Positions 61,946-64,000 of a stretch of 64,000 nucleotides of DNA are shown in pieces. The number at the start of each line of letters is the position of its first letter. Position 1 is the first letter of the stretch. Both the position numbers and the translations under genes were made by a program. The notes beneath the pieces are model-generated. The model worked only from the letters and a program-made list of their open reading frames with translations, was not told where the DNA came from and did no database searches. The stretch is from positions 1,159,706 through 1,223,705 of the forward strand of contig NZ_CDME01000008.1 of assembly GCF_000826545.1 (NCBI RefSeq), given 5' to 3'. Source of the DNA: Kibdelosporangium sp. MJ126-NF4. Lineage in GTDB: Bacteria; Actinomycetota; Actinomycetes; Mycobacteriales; Pseudonocardiaceae.

Positions 61946-63019
61946 CTATGGTTCCGCAAGTGGATTCGGGTCGTCCGATGCATCGGCTGCACCGGGACGA
62001 ATTTCGAACAACCCCGGCTCGATTTCCACCGAGTCGCGCTGAATCTGGTTGGCCCACTCTGGCGGCCATTGTGTGGCCGACGACCAGCGCACACCGTCGA
62101 ACGATCGTCCGGTCAGGTCCACCCGTCGAAGGTCAAAACCGACGAAATTACAGCGGGCGCGGTCGAGGTCGAACTCGTGGGCGCGGGCCAGGTCACGGTC
62201 GCGGGCGATGGCGCGGGCGCGGCCAAGGTCGCGGGCGATAGCGCGGTCGAGGTCACGGTCGAGGTCGTGTGCGCGGGTAAGGGCGACGGCGCGGTCGAGG
62301 CGGCGGGCGAGGGTGCTGGCACGGTCCAGGTCGCGATCGAGGTCGCCAGCGAGGTCGCGGGCGAGGGCGAGGATGTCGATGAGAGCGCTGCCCTGAGCGG
62401 CGATGCCGGAGCGGATTTGGTATTCGGTGATGTCGTCGGACCATAACCAGGAGTCGGGCTCGTAGCGGGCGCGGACAAGGCGGGCGCGGGTAAGAGCGAT
62501 GGCGCGGTCGAGGTCGCGGACGCGTGCGCGGGCGCGGCCAAGGTCGCGGGCGATGGCGCGGGCAAGTGCGCGGGCAAGAGCGCGGTCGAGGTCGCTGGCG
62601 AGGGTGTTGGCGCGGGCGAGGGTGCTGGCGCGGTCGAGGGTGTGGGTGAGGTCGAGGGCGCGGGTGAGTGGTCTGGCGGCGGCGTTGAGGAATTGCCGCA
62701 TGTCGGCGCGGGCAATGTTGAGGGCGAACGCCAAAGCGAGTGACACGACAGTTGGATGATCGCGGACGGCGAGCCGGGTCGACGGCTCAAGCGACTCAAG
62801 CAGCCTGGCTACGGCACTGCCTTGCAGTTGTGGTCGCGGCAGCCCGGCCGCACCTCCAGGGGCGAGCACCGAAAACGTGACGTCTGATGTTGGGCGGGCA
62901 CCACTGGCAACCAGAACTTTGGCCAGCCACGACAGAACCGTGCCCCGCCACCACGGTCGATCCCGTAGGGCGGCGACGGCGAGGCGGCCGAGCAGGCCGC
63001 TGGCGTGGACTATCGCCGA
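61946..63019 (-). pseudogene. C-terminal remnant of a NACHT-type (STAND) repeat protein
   Basis: The frame is open from 63019 but has no ATG/GTG/TTG before GTG 62869. Upstream codons still match the family (RDRPWWRGTVLSWLAKVLVA), so the 5' part is lost. The remainder reads LEPSTRLAVRDHPTVVSLAL, then a long, low-complexity stretch built of degenerate LARDLDRA-type units (about 62130-62680). It ends in the typical DLRRVDLTGRSFDGVRWSSA, WPPEWANQIQRDSVEIEPGL tail of actinomycete NACHT/pentapeptide-like proteins. The NTPase domain is absent, since DNA upstream (63020-63203) leads straight into repeat R2. Such STAND proteins often act in defence or signalling. Confidence 0.6.
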
Positions 63020-63203
63020 TCACCTCACTGACGGTCCCGGGCTGATTCACATGCAGGGATCGTAACTCCCATTTTACAGTTTGGTTTCCTGTCTGCATTG
63101 AGCAGACTCCGCCCCCAGGGGCGCCGCTTTTCTTTTAACACTCCGGCGCCGACCGGCTGGGGTGGGCGTGCCGTCAGGTCCAGCCCACACCCCCGCGGCC
63201 GCC

Positions 63204-64000
63204 CAGGGTTCCGTCAAAGTCGGGCTTTGCGCGCAAAGCAAGCGCAAGACGGCAAGCGCGTGAGCGGCCTTGTACGTAAGCGGCCTTGCGCGCATAGCGC
63301 ATGGGTGGGGTTCGTGGTTGGTTTCCTCCCGTATGGCCTGGGCGAAGCCATACCATGGCGTGTCGGGAGGTCGGCCTACGCGACTGGCGTGCCCGGCGCG
63401 AGGCGGTACCGATCTCCCGGCACGTCGTGGTTTCCTCTGGCAGGTCATACGGGAGGGGACCGACCACGCCCTCTTTTTCCGGGCGCGGGAAGTCACGTGG
63501 GCTGAGCCAACCGGGTGGGCAGGCCATGTGTTGGTTTCCCTCTTGGAGGTCTGCCGTCCGGCGAGGACATGCTGTTCGTGCCACGAGCGAACTCGAGTGT
63601 CGGGAACAAGCCCGACACGGCGGGCATCACAGGCTTGTCCCTGAGGCGAAGGGATCATCGGCGAATCTCGTTGTCCACAACTCGCTGGTAGCCCGTTGAC
63701 CAGGGGTTATTGCCGGTAGACTGGAGCAGGGACGCCCCCCGGGTTGGGTGGGGGACTGTCTTATGGGGTGCGGGGAAGAGAAAAGACAAAGATGCCTCGC
63801 CGGCGGGCAGGCCTCCAAGAGGGGGACACAAACAGAGCTTCGTTTCTCGCCCCGGTTCGCTCAGCCCACGTGATTTCCTGGGTCTAGTGGGGGCGCGGGG
63901 CGCCCCTCCCGTATGACCTGCCAAAGGAAACCACGACGTGCCGGGAGATCGGTACCGCCTGCGCTGTGGGTTGGTTTGCGTAGGCCGACCTCCCGACACG
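63204..64000. repeat. Palindromic non-coding repeat element, copy R2 (inverted relative to R1, cut by window edge)
   Basis: Starts with the terminal repeat CAGGGTTCCGTCAAAGTCGG at 63204. It then follows the reverse complement of R1 through the 130-bp CTCCCGTATG...CATACGGGAG unit (63330-63452), the CACGTGGGCTGAGCC and CCTCTTGGAGG blocks, the central GTTGTCCACAAC (63670-63681), the mirrored blocks and the start of the second unit at the window end. It lacks the IS3 and IS4 insertions of R1, and so shows the empty IS4 target (63885-63905). No coding frame. Confidence 0.8.

Noticed and set aside
62130..62680. Periodic repeats that might be a CRISPR array
   Set aside because: The repetition is codon-level (LARDLDRA-type units) in one long frame, with no constant-length repeats and spacers and no cas genes.

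Overview
The window is 64 kb of high-GC actinomycete chromosome. The gene content (XRE/DUF397 pairs, Tat-exported oxidases, many one-component regulators, the infC-rpmI-rplT-TrmH-pheS-pheT core block, F420-type LLM enzymes) fits a Pseudonocardiaceae-like soil organism. The genus cannot be fixed from sequence alone. No rRNA, tRNA or CRISPR array was found.

Region by region. (1) 1-4783: a split citrate/dicarboxylate-type two-component system. The kinase is cut by the window edge, and a HTH regulator and a membrane protein fused to a low-molecular-weight phosphatase lie between kinase and response regulator. (2) 4768-18008: two minus-strand operons and one divergent operon that together look like a chitin/N-acetylglucosaminate catabolic locus. 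It holds an ABC importer without ATPase, GH20 hexosaminidase, exported lactonase, GntP permease, KDPG aldolase, D-aminoacylase-type deacetylase, a PLP enzyme of the D-serine dehydratase/D-threonine aldolase fold, PfkB (KDG-type) kinase, IclR regulator and RidA. Both minus-strand operons carry the same 16-bp operator at nearly the same distance from a putative promoter. (3) 18092-22889: a small conserved hypothetical gene, a previously hidden 59-codon membrane protein gene, and a palindromic non-coding repeat element (R1) carrying an IS3-family and a decayed IS4-family insertion. (4) 22892-28652: LLM oxidoreductase, IclR, exported bicovalent-FAD oxidase, SnoaL-like protein with divergent TetR, and a repeat lipoprotein. 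(5) 28660-43059: conserved core with DUF1844, infC (AUC start), rpmI, rplT, TrmH-type methyltransferase and pheST, interrupted by a large secreted subtilase and an HSP90/TPR gene pair. (6) 43177-53102: two secreted Ig-like/CarboxypepD-like proteins, an AlkD-like glycosylase, an ECF sigma/anti-sigma/ABC unit, a TetR whose operator reappears before an FAD monooxygenase, and an XRE/DUF397 pair. (7) 53542-61363: a GntR-controlled catabolic operon (amidohydrolase, FAH hydrolase, extradiol dioxygenase, SRPBCC, nitronate-monooxygenase remnant, MFS, carotenoid-oxygenase-family enzyme). (8) 61568-64000: degraded DNA with a Tn3-type 5' remnant, the C-terminal remnant of a NACHT-type repeat protein, and a second, inverted copy of the palindromic element (R2) running off the edge.

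The most interesting system is region 2. Read as a pathway, oxidised chito-oligosaccharides would be imported, trimmed by GH20, delactonised, deacetylated to D-glucosaminate, dehydrated/deaminated to 2-keto-3-deoxygluconate (RidA clearing imine by-products), phosphorylated and split to pyruvate plus glyceraldehyde-3-phosphate. The Tat-exported AA7-like flavin oxidase 6.7 kb away could supply the lactone. This is inference from co-location and family membership.
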